Positions 1-5,777 are shown, counted from the stretch's first letter. The stretch: DNA of 11,693 nucleotides from Frankiaceae bacterium (GCA_947479995.1 CANKBT010000070.1:1-11693), one strand, 5' to 3'. Numbers and translations: made by a program. The notes: generated by a model not told the origin, from the sequence alone.

Positions 1-80
1 CCCCCGGTCACGTCCGCTCCCCCGGCGTGGTGGCGACGCTCGTCGCTGCAGTCGGCCGCGCGGCCGTGCGACCGCATACG

Positions 81-151
81 CTCTCCATCCCAGGCTCCAC
101 GCCCCTCGTTGACGGCCAGGACGGCGACGCAGAGACCGCGACCGGGTCCAC
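81..151 (-). pseudogene. Remnant of a second CDF cation transporter (C-terminal end, frameshifted)
   Basis: Read on the minus strand, 151-138 gives V-D-P-V-A. After a shift of one base at about 138/137 the reading continues G-L-C-V-A-V-L-A-V-N-E-G-R-G-A-W-D-G-E down to 81. Placed beside residues 182-205 of the intact CDF protein encoded just upstream (A-D-P-L-A-G-L ... K-E-G-R-E-A-W-R-G-E), about 14 of 24 positions are identical with no gap apart from the frameshift. This is the last membrane segment and exit of a CDF transporter. It is most simply the leftover of a second copy or of a recombination event. The rest of the gene is not recognisable between 152 and 213, and the part below 81 runs off the window without a stop in the shifted frame. 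Confidence 0.55.
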
Positions 152-213
152 CCCGGTCAGCCTTGCGAGGTCGTCGTAGTCGCGCGCGCGCGAAGTGCGC
201 GACGCCTCGGCCA

Positions 214-909
214 TCAGCAGCCGCACGCCGAGCCGCAAGCGGTGCCGGCGCCTGCGGCGGCAGGCGGCAAGGAGCTGGCCGGGCCGCAGCAGCCCTCACC
301 GCGCCATGCCTCCCGGCCCTCCTTGAGGGCGACAGCCGCGATGACGAGGCCGGCGAGCGGGTCGGCCCAGGCCCACCCGAGCGTGGCGTTGAGCAGCAGG
401 CCGGCCAGCAGGACGGCGCTGAGGTAGGTGCACAGCAGCGTCTGCGTGCCGTCCGCCACGACGGCGTTCGACTGCAGCGCTCGGCCCGTGCGGCGCTGCG
501 CCGCGGACAGGAAGGGCATGACGAACAAGGAGGTCGCCGCCAGCAGGATGCCGACGCGCGAAGCGTCGGGCTCGGCGCCTCCCAGCAGTGCGCGGACGCT
601 GTCTTGCGCGACGTAGGCCGCGAGGGCGAAGAAGGACAGGGCGATGAGCCTGAGCGCCTGCCGCTCCCGGGTCTCGGGCAGTCGAGCCCGGAACTGCCAC
701 AGGATGACCAGCCCGCTGCTCACCTCGACGACGCTGTCGAGCCCGAAGCCGACCAGAGCGGCAGAGCCGGCGACCACCCCGGCGCTGATGGCGATCACCG
801 CCTCGACGGCGTTGTAGGTCACGCTGGCTGCGGCGAGCAGCTGCGCCCGACGCCCCAGGCGCCGCCGATCGGCCATCGTCTCAGGCGCTGCCAGCTCGAC
901 GTCGGTCAC
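214..909 (-). CDS. Cation diffusion facilitator (CDF) family heavy-metal efflux transporter
   Basis: This 231-residue membrane protein should export divalent metal ions (Cd, Zn or similar) by proton antiport. Hydrophobic segments lie at about 28-50, 54-72, 85-105, 119-135, 157-178 and 182-196. CDF signatures are the N-A-V-E stretch at 33-36, G-F-G-L-D-S-V-V-E at 54-62 (D58 in the metal site), V-A-D-G-T-Q-T near 151 (D153), and W-A-D-P-L-A-G at 181-187. There is no long cytoplasmic domain; it is replaced by a cysteine-rich tail (C207, C208, C225, C229, C231). The GTG start at 909 is preferred because it overlaps the stop of the upstream regulator (GTGA), giving translational coupling; an ATG at 939 would lie inside the regulator. 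Regulation by that CmtR-like sensor is inferred from the operon. The metal specificity is not shown by the sequence. Confidence 0.87.
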   Translation of the reverse strand: MTDVELAAPETMADRRRLGRRAQLLAAASVTYNAVEAVIAISAGVVAGSAALVGFGLDSVVEVSSGLVILWQFRARLPETRERQALRLIALSFFALAAYVAQDSVRALLGGAEPDASRVGILLAATSLFVMPFLSAAQRRTGRALQSNAVVADGTQTLLCTYLSAVLLAGLLLNATLGWAWADPLAGLVIAAVALKEGREAWRGEGCCGPASSLPPAAAGAGTACGSACGC

Positions 910-1265
910 GAGCCGACCTGCTCGCCGTAGACCGGGCACAGCACCACCGCGTCGCCCGTGGCCGCCAGGAGGCGCTCCGCGGCGGCAAGCAGGTCGAGCA
1001 GCTCCGGCTGCGCCAGGGAGTAGAAGGAGGCGCGTCCTTCCACGCGGGCGCTGACCAGCCCGCAGTCGCGCAGGCAGGCGAGGTGCCCGGACACGGTGGA
1101 CTGCGCCAGGCCGAGGTGGGCCGTCAGGTCCACGACGCGCTGCTCGCCGTCGGCCAGCGCCCTCACGATCTGCAGCCGCGCCGGGTCAGCGAGCCCGCGG
1201 AACAGGCACACCGCGGGCGAGAGAGCAGTCACTGACGATGACATCGGCATACGGCGATGCTGCAT
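906..1265 (-). CDS. cmtR: ArsR/SmtB-family metal-sensing repressor, CmtR-like
   Basis: This 119-residue winged-helix repressor should bind its own promoter and let go when metal binds. It carries the ArsR core: L-A-D-P-A-R-L-Q-I-V at about 25-34, the recognition helix A-Q-S-T-V-S-G-H-L at about 54-62, and a wing near 72-83. The recognition helix runs into C64-L-R-D-C68-G-L, and C110 lies near the C terminus. This is the arrangement of the three cysteines that bind Cd(II)/Pb(II) in mycobacterial CmtR (C57, C61, C102), so Cd/Pb sensing is the likeliest role. Three in-frame ATGs (1265, 1250, 1244) compete as start. A promoter-like TTGACG at 1285-1280 would place the transcript start near 1250, so a leaderless start at 1250 or 1244 is possible. 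The gene is co-transcribed with the CDF gene, which it overlaps by four bases. Confidence 0.85.
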   Translation of the reverse strand: MQHRRMPMSSSVTALSPAVCLFRGLADPARLQIVRALADGEQRVVDLTAHLGLAQSTVSGHLACLRDCGLVSARVEGRASFYSLAQPELLDLLAAAERLLAATGDAVVLCPVYGEQVGS

Positions 1266-1285
1266 CCCGCGGCTCGTGACGTCAA
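1244..1285 (-). promoter_or_regulatory. Probable promoter and operator of the cmtR-CDF operon
   Basis: On the minus strand, TTGACG (1285-1280) is followed after 17 bases by CAGCAT (1262-1257), a weak -10 box. A perfect 11-bp palindrome GATGC-T-GCATC (1256-1266) and an adjoining dyad GCAT-N6-ATGC (1247-1260) overlap the -10 region and the first possible start codon. A repressor bound there would block transcription. The -35 box is good and the -10 is poor, so the exact promoter is uncertain. Confidence 0.4.
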
Positions 1286-1296
1286 CACCCTAGGGC

Positions 1297-1337
1297 CGAG
1301 GGCCCGCAAGACGACGGTCGTTTCGCCTGGGCCCTCG
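1297..1337. repeat. Nested inverted repeat in the divergent control region
   Basis: Nine-base arms CGAGGGCCC (1297-1305) and GGGCCCTCG (1329-1337) are perfect complements. Inside them is a second dyad ACGAC-G-GTCGT (1311-1321) with almost the same centre. The element lies between the cmtR promoter and the lipoprotein gene. It could be a regulator site or a leader structure. Confidence 0.45.
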
Positions 1338-1354
1338 TGGACCGGTCCTCCGCC

Positions 1355-1376
1355 GTCAGTCGACAGTCAGTCGACA
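1355..1376 (+). repeat. Two tandem perfect 11-bp repeats, candidate operator
   Basis: GTCAGTCGACA occurs twice in immediate succession (1355-1365 and 1366-1376). The period is about one helical turn, so two protein subunits could bind on the same face of the DNA. Each copy contains the palindrome GTCGAC. The repeats lie about 90 bases ahead of the lipoprotein gene at 1464 and are candidates for binding an activator or repressor. Confidence 0.5.
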
Positions 1377-1463
1377 GTGGAGAGGAGGGCGCCGCTGCGC
1401 GTCGCCGCGTCGCCGAGGGCGGCTGGGGAGGACGCTACCGAGCCAGCGCCTCAAGATGAGCGC

Positions 1464-2369
1464 ATGGACAGCACACGCACCCGACGTCCCGCCGCGCTGC
1501 TCGTCGGGGCCGCGCTCCTCGCGCTCGCGGGATGTGCTGACAGGACATCGCCTCAAGCGTCCCGCGGCGGAGGAGTGCCTCCCCGCGTAGCCCCGGCAGA
1601 GGCGGACGGTGCGGCCACCGTGGAGCACGTGCACGGCCTGGGCGTCGACCCGGCAGACGGCTTCCTGTACGCCGCGACGCACTACGGCGTCTTCCGCGTC
1701 CCAGAGCGGGGGGCAGCCGCGCGCGTCGCGAATCGCTTCCAGGACACCATGGGCTTCACGATCGGCGCCGACAGTAGGTTCTACGGCTCCGGGCACCCGG
1801 ATCTGCGGCTGGAACCCGACCTGCCCGTCCGCCTCGGGCTGATCATCAGCGAGGACCGGGCGGAGACCTGGCAGCCGGCGTCGCTGGCTGGCGAAGCGGA
1901 CTTCCACGCCCTCGAGGTGCGCGACGAGGTCGTCATCGGGTGGGACTCGACCACCGGCTCCCTGCTGGCGTCGAGTGACGGCGGGGTCTCCTGGCAGGAG
2001 CGGTCGAGCCTCGTCGTGCAGGACATCGCGGTGCACCCGCTCGACACCGAGCGGATCGCGGTGACGACCAATACAGGGCTGGAGCTGAGCAGCGACGGCG
2101 GCCGGAGCTTCCAGCTCCTCGACGCGCCAGCCGGCGCGTCGCTCGTCTCGTGGAGCAGTGCCGATCGGCTCGTGCTGGCGACCGTGGACGGCGATGTGCA
2201 CCACTCCCGCGATGACGGTGCGACGTGGGAGTCGACGGGCAACATGGGCGGTCGGCCCCAAGCCCTGCTCGACGTGGGTGGCGCCTTGTACGCGGCCCGA
2301 CCGGGCGCCGTCGTGCAGTCCGACGACGGGGGTCGGACCTGGCGGACCAGGGTCGTGACCAGCGGCTGA
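1464..2369 (+). CDS. Exported BNR/Asp-box lipoprotein (F510_1955-like 'glycosylhydrolase')
   Basis: The 301-residue product has a lipoprotein signal (R-T-R-R, hydrophobic 9-20, lipobox L-A-G-C with C24), so it should be anchored outside the membrane. The mature part is a beta-propeller-like repeat protein. Asp-box motifs (S-x-D-x-G-x-x-W/F) sit at 170-177, 209-216, 248-255 and 286-293, with a degenerate one at 129-136. Characteristic stretches are E-H-V-H-G-L-G-V at 54-61, D-T-M-G-F-T at 94-99 and G-S-G-H-P-D-L at 108-114. This matches the family often annotated F510_1955 glycosylhydrolase. No sialidase-type catalytic set is visible, so enzyme activity is doubtful. The frame is open back to 1257, but the signal peptide fixes ATG 1464; no strong ribosome site precedes it. 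Neighbouring metal-related genes suggest a metal-stress or metal-binding role outside the cell, which is inference. Confidence 0.75.
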   Translation: MDSTRTRRPAALLVGAALLALAGCADRTSPQASRGGGVPPRVAPAEADGAATVEHVHGLGVDPADGFLYAATHYGVFRVPERGAAARVANRFQDTMGFTIGADSRFYGSGHPDLRLEPDLPVRLGLIISEDRAETWQPASLAGEADFHALEVRDEVVIGWDSTTGSLLASSDGGVSWQERSSLVVQDIAVHPLDTERIAVTTNTGLELSSDGGRSFQLLDAPAGASLVSWSSADRLVLATVDGDVHHSRDDGATWESTGNMGGRPQALLDVGGALYAARPGAVVQSDDGGRTWRTRVVTSG

Positions 2370-2430
2370 CCGCCGTCCGAGGTGAACGAGCTGCCTGGCA
2401 GCGCGCGCTCAGAGGCCTCATGATGAAGAC

Positions 2431-2871
2431 GTGGACGGTCAGCGGCGGGGCGTTGCGGGCGGCACCCAGCCGTCGTGGGGCTCCTGGCTGCTCCTCGTGA
2501 TGGTGCTGGCGGGTCTCGTCGGCATGCACCACCTGGGCGGCGGGGGCCACGGTTCACATGCCGGCGCAAGTGCGCCCGCGGCCGCGCACGTCGCCTTCGC
2601 CGAACACGACCAGCAGCAGCACGTGGCAGCGGTGGAGGTGCAGGACGCGGTCGTCCCGCTCGCCACCAGCCTCCCCCCACTGGGGGGCGATGCCGCCGCG
2701 GCGTGCGCGATCGCGCTGCTCAGCGCCCTCGTGACGGTGCCGGCACTCACCGTCGGCCGACACGTGCTGGACCGCGCGCCCCAGATCGGGCACCGGGTCC
2801 GACAGCAGCGGCAACCTCGCGCCCGACCCCCAGGGAGCCTGCTCACCCAGCTCTGCGTGCTCAGGACGTAG
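2431..2871 (+). CDS. DUF6153-like small membrane protein
   Basis: This 146-residue protein of unknown function has a hydrophobic segment at 17-35 and a second at about 88-108. The first leads straight into a histidine-rich stretch (H33, H34, H40, H43) and further histidines at 53, 59 and 64. The C terminus P-P-G-S-L-L-T-Q-L-C-V-L-R-T is the conserved ending I associate with DUF6153 proteins of actinobacteria. The histidine-rich loop between the two membrane segments could bind metal outside the membrane, but this is not established. The GTG at 2431 is the only reasonable start in frame. The ATGs at 2420 and 2423 are in another frame and lead into unrelated sequence. The gene follows the BNR lipoprotein by 61 bases and probably shares its transcript. 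Confidence 0.65.
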   Translation: MDGQRRGVAGGTQPSWGSWLLLVMVLAGLVGMHHLGGGGHGSHAGASAPAAAHVAFAEHDQQQHVAAVEVQDAVVPLATSLPPLGGDAAAACAIALLSALVTVPALTVGRHVLDRAPQIGHRVRQQRQPRARPPGSLLTQLCVLRT

Positions 2872-2882
2872 GAGACGGCCCT

Positions 2883-2900
2883 GCCGCGCTACGGCGCGGC
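2883..2900 (+). terminator. Hairpin with UNCG-type loop between the DUF6153 and DUF305 genes
   Basis: GCCGCGC (2883-2889), loop TACG, GCGCGGC (2894-2900) form a perfect 7-bp stem closed C-UACG-G, an unusually stable tetraloop class. It starts 11 bases after the DUF6153 stop. There is no T-tract, so it may be an attenuator or an mRNA-stability element rather than a full terminator. Confidence 0.4.
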
Positions 2901-2945
2901 GACAGCCCGTTCCCGCACGCCCTCAAGCACCCACCTGGAGACGAC

Positions 2946-3545
2946 ATGCGCACCACCCGTACACGCACGACGCTGCTCGCCCTCGCCCTCGGAGCCGGCC
3001 TCACGCTCACGGCCTGTGGCGGAGACGACAGCACGGTGGACCAGCCGGCGGCGGCTGAGACCGTCAACGGCATCAGCACCGCGTACAACGACGCCGACAT
3101 CACCTTCATCAACGACATGACGCCCCACCACAGCGGCGCGGTGGCCATGGCCGAGCTGGCTCCGGACCGGGCGCAGAGCCCGGAGGTCAAGGACCTCGCG
3201 TCCCGCATCCTGGACGCCCAGCAGCCTGAGCTGACGACCATGGAGGACATGGCCGAGGCGTGGGGCGTCGAGCTCGCCGCCAATGGCGGGGGTGGTCACG
3301 GCGGGCACGGCGGCGGCGGCATGGACATGGACGCCGACACCGCCGCCCTGGAGCCGCTCAGTGGCGCGGAGTTCGACCGGGAGTTCCTCACCCGGATGAT
3401 CGCCCACCACGAGGGCGCGCTGCCCATGGCGGAGGCCGAGGTCGCCGACGGCGAGAACCCTCAGGCTCAGGAGCTCGCTCGGACGATCATCAGCACCCAG
3501 GAAGCCGAGATCGCGGAGATGAAGGGGCTGCTCGCGCAGCTCTGA
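2946..3545 (+). CDS. DUF305 lipoprotein (ferritin-like helical, metal-cluster associated)
   Basis: The 199-residue protein has a lipoprotein signal with lipobox L-T-A-C (C24), so it is expected on the outer face of the membrane. Two DUF305 half-motifs follow: D-I-T-F-I-N-D-M-T-P-H-H-S-G-A-V-A-M-A at 51-69 and F-L-T-R-M-I-A-H-H-E-G-A-L-P-M-A at 147-162. The paired H-H-x-G-A-x-x-M sets (H61/H62/M68 and H154/H155/M161) suit metal binding. Between them is a loop rich in Gly, His and Met (114-130). DUF305 proteins are often found in copper-resistance clusters, but their biochemical role is not settled. GGAG at 2937-2940 lies five bases before ATG 2946, which supports this start; the open frame further upstream (from 2475) is out-of-frame shadow. 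A strong terminator hairpin follows directly. Confidence 0.87.
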   Translation: MRTTRTRTTLLALALGAGLTLTACGGDDSTVDQPAAAETVNGISTAYNDADITFINDMTPHHSGAVAMAELAPDRAQSPEVKDLASRILDAQQPELTTMEDMAEAWGVELAANGGGGHGGHGGGGMDMDADTAALEPLSGAEFDREFLTRMIAHHEGALPMAEAEVADGENPQAQELARTIISTQEAEIAEMKGLLAQL

Positions 3546-3558
3546 CAGACCCCGCCCA

Positions 3559-3601
3559 CCCGCAGCACCCGCTCGTGCTCGCCACGAGCGGGTGCTGCGG
3601 C
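3559..3601 (+). terminator. Strong terminator hairpin after the DUF305 gene
   Basis: A perfect 18-bp stem (arms 3560-3577 and 3583-3600) encloses a 5-base loop CTCGC. It begins 15 bases past the DUF305 stop and ends 22 bases before the next start. No T-run follows, which is common for terminators in high-GC actinobacteria. It should end the BNR-DUF6153-DUF305 transcript. Confidence 0.75.
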
Positions 3602-3622
3602 GTCGTCCTGGAGTGAGGTCTC

Positions 3623-4930
3623 GTGCCGCGCCACCTGTCACGCCCGTCAGCCCCCACCGGCCGTCAGCCGGATCCCCACCACGGCCATGGCCACGCCGCG
3701 GGCGTCTCGCCGCCGACGACGGTGCGCGCCGCACGGCCGCTGTTCGCGGCGGCCGCCGTCATCGTCGTGCTCACGGTCCTCGGGCTGGTGCTGCTGCGTC
3801 CGGTCGGAGCGCAGCTCACGGGCGGTCCCGATCGGGGCGAGCGGGTGCAGGCCACGGTGACGGCGACGGCCGCCTGTGGCCCCGCCTCTGGCGGGGACCT
3901 GGCGGTCGGGGAGGAGTGCGTGCTCCTGACGCTGAACCTGGAGAACGGGCCGGAGGCGGGCGCTGCGCTGCAGTTGCGCAACGACCCGGAGATCAAGCGC
4001 CAGGTGGCCGTGGGCGACCGGCTGGTCCTCGTGCGCGCTGGCGAGGTGGGCCTGGCGCTGGTCGACCGCTACCAGATCGTGGATGTCGAGCGCTCGCGCT
4101 CGCTGCTCGTCCTGGGCGTGCTGTTCGCCGTCGCCGTGCTGGCCTTGGGCAGGTGGCGCGGGGCACTGGCCCTGGTCGGGCTCGGTGCCAGCCTGCTGGT
4201 GGTCGTCGGCTGGCTGGTGCCTGCGCTGCTCTCCGGCCGGCCGCCGCTGCTCACAGCGACCGTGGGGGCGAGTGCGGTGATGCTCGTCGCCCTTGCGCTG
4301 TCGCACGGCGTGAGCCTGCGGACGACCGTGGCGCTGCTCGGCACCGCGTCCAGCCTGCTGCTCATCCTGGCGATGTCGACGGTGGCCGTGCAGGCCGCCA
4401 GCCTCACCGGCCTGACGAGCGAGGAGGCGCAGTACGTCCGCATCTACTTCGCGGACATCGACCTGCGGGGCTTGCTGCTGGCGGGGGTGGTGATCGGTGC
4501 CCTCGGCATCCTGGACGACGTGACGGTGACTCAGGTGAGCACCGTCTGGGAGCTTCGGCGAGCGAGCCCGACGATGCCTGGCCCGGCACTGTTCGCGGCA
4601 GGACTGCGCGTCGGGCGCGACCACATCGCCTCCACCGTCAACACGCTGCTCCTGGCGTACGCCGGCGCGAGCCTGCCCCTGCTGGTCATCTTCAGCACGT
4701 CAGGCCAGAGCCTGGGCGCGAGCCTGACCAGCGGGGTCGTGGCTCAGGAGCTCGTCCGAACCCTCGTCGGAAGCATCGGGCTCGTCGCCGCGGTGCCTGT
4801 CACCACGGCGCTGGCAGCGCTGGTCTGCCCACCCGAGAGCGTCCGGCCAGGTCCGTCCTCTGAGCCGGCAGCCAGGTCAAGCGCTGCCCCGCCGGGCCGG
4901 CGTCCGCGTCGCGGTCGGAGCTGGAGCTGA
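3623..4930 (+). CDS. YibE/F-family multi-pass membrane protein
   Basis: This is a 435-residue integral membrane protein of the YibE/F family, whose molecular function is not established. One membrane segment (about 38-62) precedes an extracellular beta-rich domain (about 65-155). Seven more follow (about 158-178, 182-205, 208-227, 231-255, 280-300, 330-355 and 375-400). The family signature G-A-L-G-I-L-D-D-V-T-V-T-Q-V-S-T-V-W-E-L lies near 292-311. The N-terminal cytoplasmic part is histidine-rich (H-H-G-H-G-H at 19-24), and the C-terminal 35 residues are rich in Arg, Ser and Pro. The GTG start at 3623 has GAGTGAGG at 3611-3618. Because a terminator sits just upstream, the gene needs its own promoter or read-through. 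Its place between the DUF305 and csoR genes suggests a part in metal handling, which is inference. Confidence 0.85.
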   Translation: MPRHLSRPSAPTGRQPDPHHGHGHAAGVSPPTTVRAARPLFAAAAVIVVLTVLGLVLLRPVGAQLTGGPDRGERVQATVTATAACGPASGGDLAVGEECVLLTLNLENGPEAGAALQLRNDPEIKRQVAVGDRLVLVRAGEVGLALVDRYQIVDVERSRSLLVLGVLFAVAVLALGRWRGALALVGLGASLLVVVGWLVPALLSGRPPLLTATVGASAVMLVALALSHGVSLRTTVALLGTASSLLLILAMSTVAVQAASLTGLTSEEAQYVRIYFADIDLRGLLLAGVVIGALGILDDVTVTQVSTVWELRRASPTMPGPALFAAGLRVGRDHIASTVNTLLLAYAGASLPLLVIFSTSGQSLGASLTSGVVAQELVRTLVGSIGLVAAVPVTTALAALVCPPESVRPGPSSEPAARSSAAPPGRRPRRGRSWS

Positions 4931-4942
4931 AGGCAGCGGCTC

Positions 4943-4972
4943 TTGGCGGAACATACGGTAGGGGGGTATGGT
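4943..4972 (+). promoter_or_regulatory. Promoter of the csoR-copZ-copA operon
   Basis: TTGGCG (4943-4948) and TATGGT (4967-4972) are separated by 18 bases and resemble a vegetative sigma-70-type promoter. Transcription would start near 4979, upstream of the csoR start at 4998. This argues against the alternative ATG at 4968, which lies inside the -10 box. Confidence 0.6.
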
Positions 4973-4975
4973 TCC
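4948..4975 (+). promoter_or_regulatory. CsoR operator overlapping the promoter
   Basis: The dyad CATAC-N9-GTATG (4952-4970) with a G-run in the middle matches the known CsoR box pattern (G/C-run flanked by ATAC and GTAT). It extends outward as GGAAC (4948-4952) against GTTCC (4971-4975). It fills the space between the -35 and -10 boxes, so bound CsoR would exclude RNA polymerase, and Cu(I) would relieve this. Confidence 0.75.
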
Positions 4976-4997
4976 TAGAGACGACAAGGAGGACTCC

Positions 4998-5279
4998 GTG
5001 GCCGGGTACAGCAGCACGAAGGACGACCACCTGAAGCGCCTGCGGCGCATCGAGGGGCAGGTCCGCGGCATCAGCAAGATGGTCGAGGACGACAAGTACT
5101 GCATCGACATCCTCACCCAGGTGTCGGCGGCCACGAAGGCCCTGCAGAGCGTCGCCCTCGGCCTGCTCGACGAGCACATGAGCCACTGCGTCGTCGACGC
5201 CGCCCGCGCCGGAGGCGCCGAGCAGGAGCAGAAGCTCAAGGAGGCCAGCGAGGCCATCGCCCGCCTCGTCCGTAGCTGA
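4998..5279 (+). CDS. csoR: CsoR, copper-sensing repressor
   Basis: This 93-residue all-helical repressor of the CsoR/RcnR family loses DNA affinity when it binds Cu(I). The copper ligands typical of true copper sensors are present as a C-H-C set: C35 in K-Y-C-I-D-I-L, and H60 and C64 in D-E-H-M-S-H-C. They align with C36, H61 and C65 of Mycobacterium tuberculosis CsoR. The conserved DNA-binding surface R-L-R-R-I-E-G-Q-V-R-G-I lies at 14-25. GTG 4998 is chosen because AAGGAGG (4986-4992) sits five bases upstream; an ATG at 4968 would add ten residues but lies in the promoter. The operator just upstream implies self-regulation. copZ follows after 107 bases with no clear promoter or terminator between, so the genes probably form one transcript. 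Confidence 0.95.
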   Translation: MAGYSSTKDDHLKRLRRIEGQVRGISKMVEDDKYCIDILTQVSAATKALQSVALGLLDEHMSHCVVDAARAGGAEQEQKLKEASEAIARLVRS

Positions 5280-5386
5280 CCAGGGCCGCCGCTGCGATCG
5301 CGCACCTCCACCGAGGCCTACGCACCTGGCCGGAGCCCACCCGGCTACAGCCAACCCCCATCCCGCACGTTCCCGAGGAGCACCTC

Positions 5387-5584
5387 ATGACCACCAGCAC
5401 CTACACCGTCACCGGCATGACCTGCGGCCACTGCGTCGCCTCTGTCACCGAGGAGGTGTCCGAGCTGCCCGGCGTGACCGACGTGCAGGTCGAGCTCGAG
5501 ACCGGACTCCTCACGGTCTCCGGCGAGGCCACCGACGACGCCGTGCGCGGCGCCGTCGAGGGCGCCGGCTACCAGCTCGCCTGA
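5387..5584 (+). CDS. copZ: CopZ-like copper chaperone (single HMA domain)
   Basis: The 65-residue cytoplasmic protein is a single heavy-metal-associated domain. The motif G-M-T-C-G-H-C at 10-16 supplies C13 and C16 as the Cu(I) ligands. The pattern L-P-G-V-T-D-V-Q-V (27-35) and the ending G-A-G-Y-Q-L-A are standard for the fold. It would collect Cu(I) and pass it to the N-terminal HMA domain of CopA, encoded 222 bases downstream, and possibly to CsoR. GAGGAG at 5375-5380 lies six bases before the ATG. The leader stretch GAGGAGCACCT recurs before the DUF4396 gene. Confidence 0.95.
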   Translation: MTTSTYTVTGMTCGHCVASVTEEVSELPGVTDVQVELETGLLTVSGEATDDAVRGAVEGAGYQLA

Positions 5585-5597
5585 TCAGGAGGTCTCA

Positions 5598-5777
5598 GTG
5601 AACGTCCCTACCACCCTCGGCGTGTTCGCCGCCGGCCTGGCCGCGGTCTTCGCCGTCGGCGTCGGCACCGGCCGGGTTGTCGGCCCGATCGGCGACGAGC
5701 CCGCCCCGATGCCCCACGGCGAAACGCACAGCACCGGCATGACCACCAGCGACGACCACGCCGACGGCGGGCACTGA
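5598..5777 (+). CDS. 59-residue His/Met-rich membrane-anchored peptide
   Basis: This small gene lies between copZ and copA. AGGAGG (5587-5592) sits five bases before GTG 5598, and the frame closes at TGA 5775-5777. Residues 6-30 are a hydrophobic helix (T-L-G-V-F-A-A-G-L-A-A-V-F-A-V-G-V-G-T-G), so it is a signal anchor or cleavable signal. The remaining 29 residues (M38, H40, H44, M48, H54, H59, plus Asp and Glu) look like a metal-binding tail on the outer side. It is 13 bases after copZ and 28 before copA, so it is surely in the operon. Longer copper-operon proteins in other actinobacteria begin similarly and carry a further domain; this version stops after the His-rich part. I know of no experimental function. 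A Cu(I)/Ag(I) acceptor for CopA on the outside is a reasonable guess. Confidence 0.72.
   Translation: MNVPTTLGVFAAGLAAVFAVGVGTGRVVGPIGDEPAPMPHGETHSTGMTTSDDHADGGH

Noticed and set aside
8..238. Minus-strand reading frame of 76 codons after the CDF gene, with an ATG at 214 overlapping its stop
   Set aside because: The overlap looks like coupling, but the frame has no recognisable features, and the better match to a protein (the end of a CDF transporter) needs a frameshift at about 138. It is treated as decayed sequence.
109..930. Plus-strand open frame of 273 codons opposite the CDF gene
   Set aside because: Composition is Arg/Gly/Ala-rich and typical of the opposite strand of a high-GC gene; the minus strand encodes a clear CDF protein.
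1356..2261. Minus-strand open frame of 301 codons opposite the BNR lipoprotein
   Set aside because: The plus strand has a lipobox and four Asp-boxes; the antisense frame has none.
3592..4863. Plus-strand open frame of 423 codons overlapping the YibE/F gene
   Set aside because: It is Arg/Gly-rich with no membrane or domain pattern; the alternative frame has the YibE/F signature and membrane helices.
4968..4997. ATG 4968 as the start of csoR
   Set aside because: It lies inside the -10 box and operator; GTG 4998 has an ideal ribosome site and gives the normal CsoR length.
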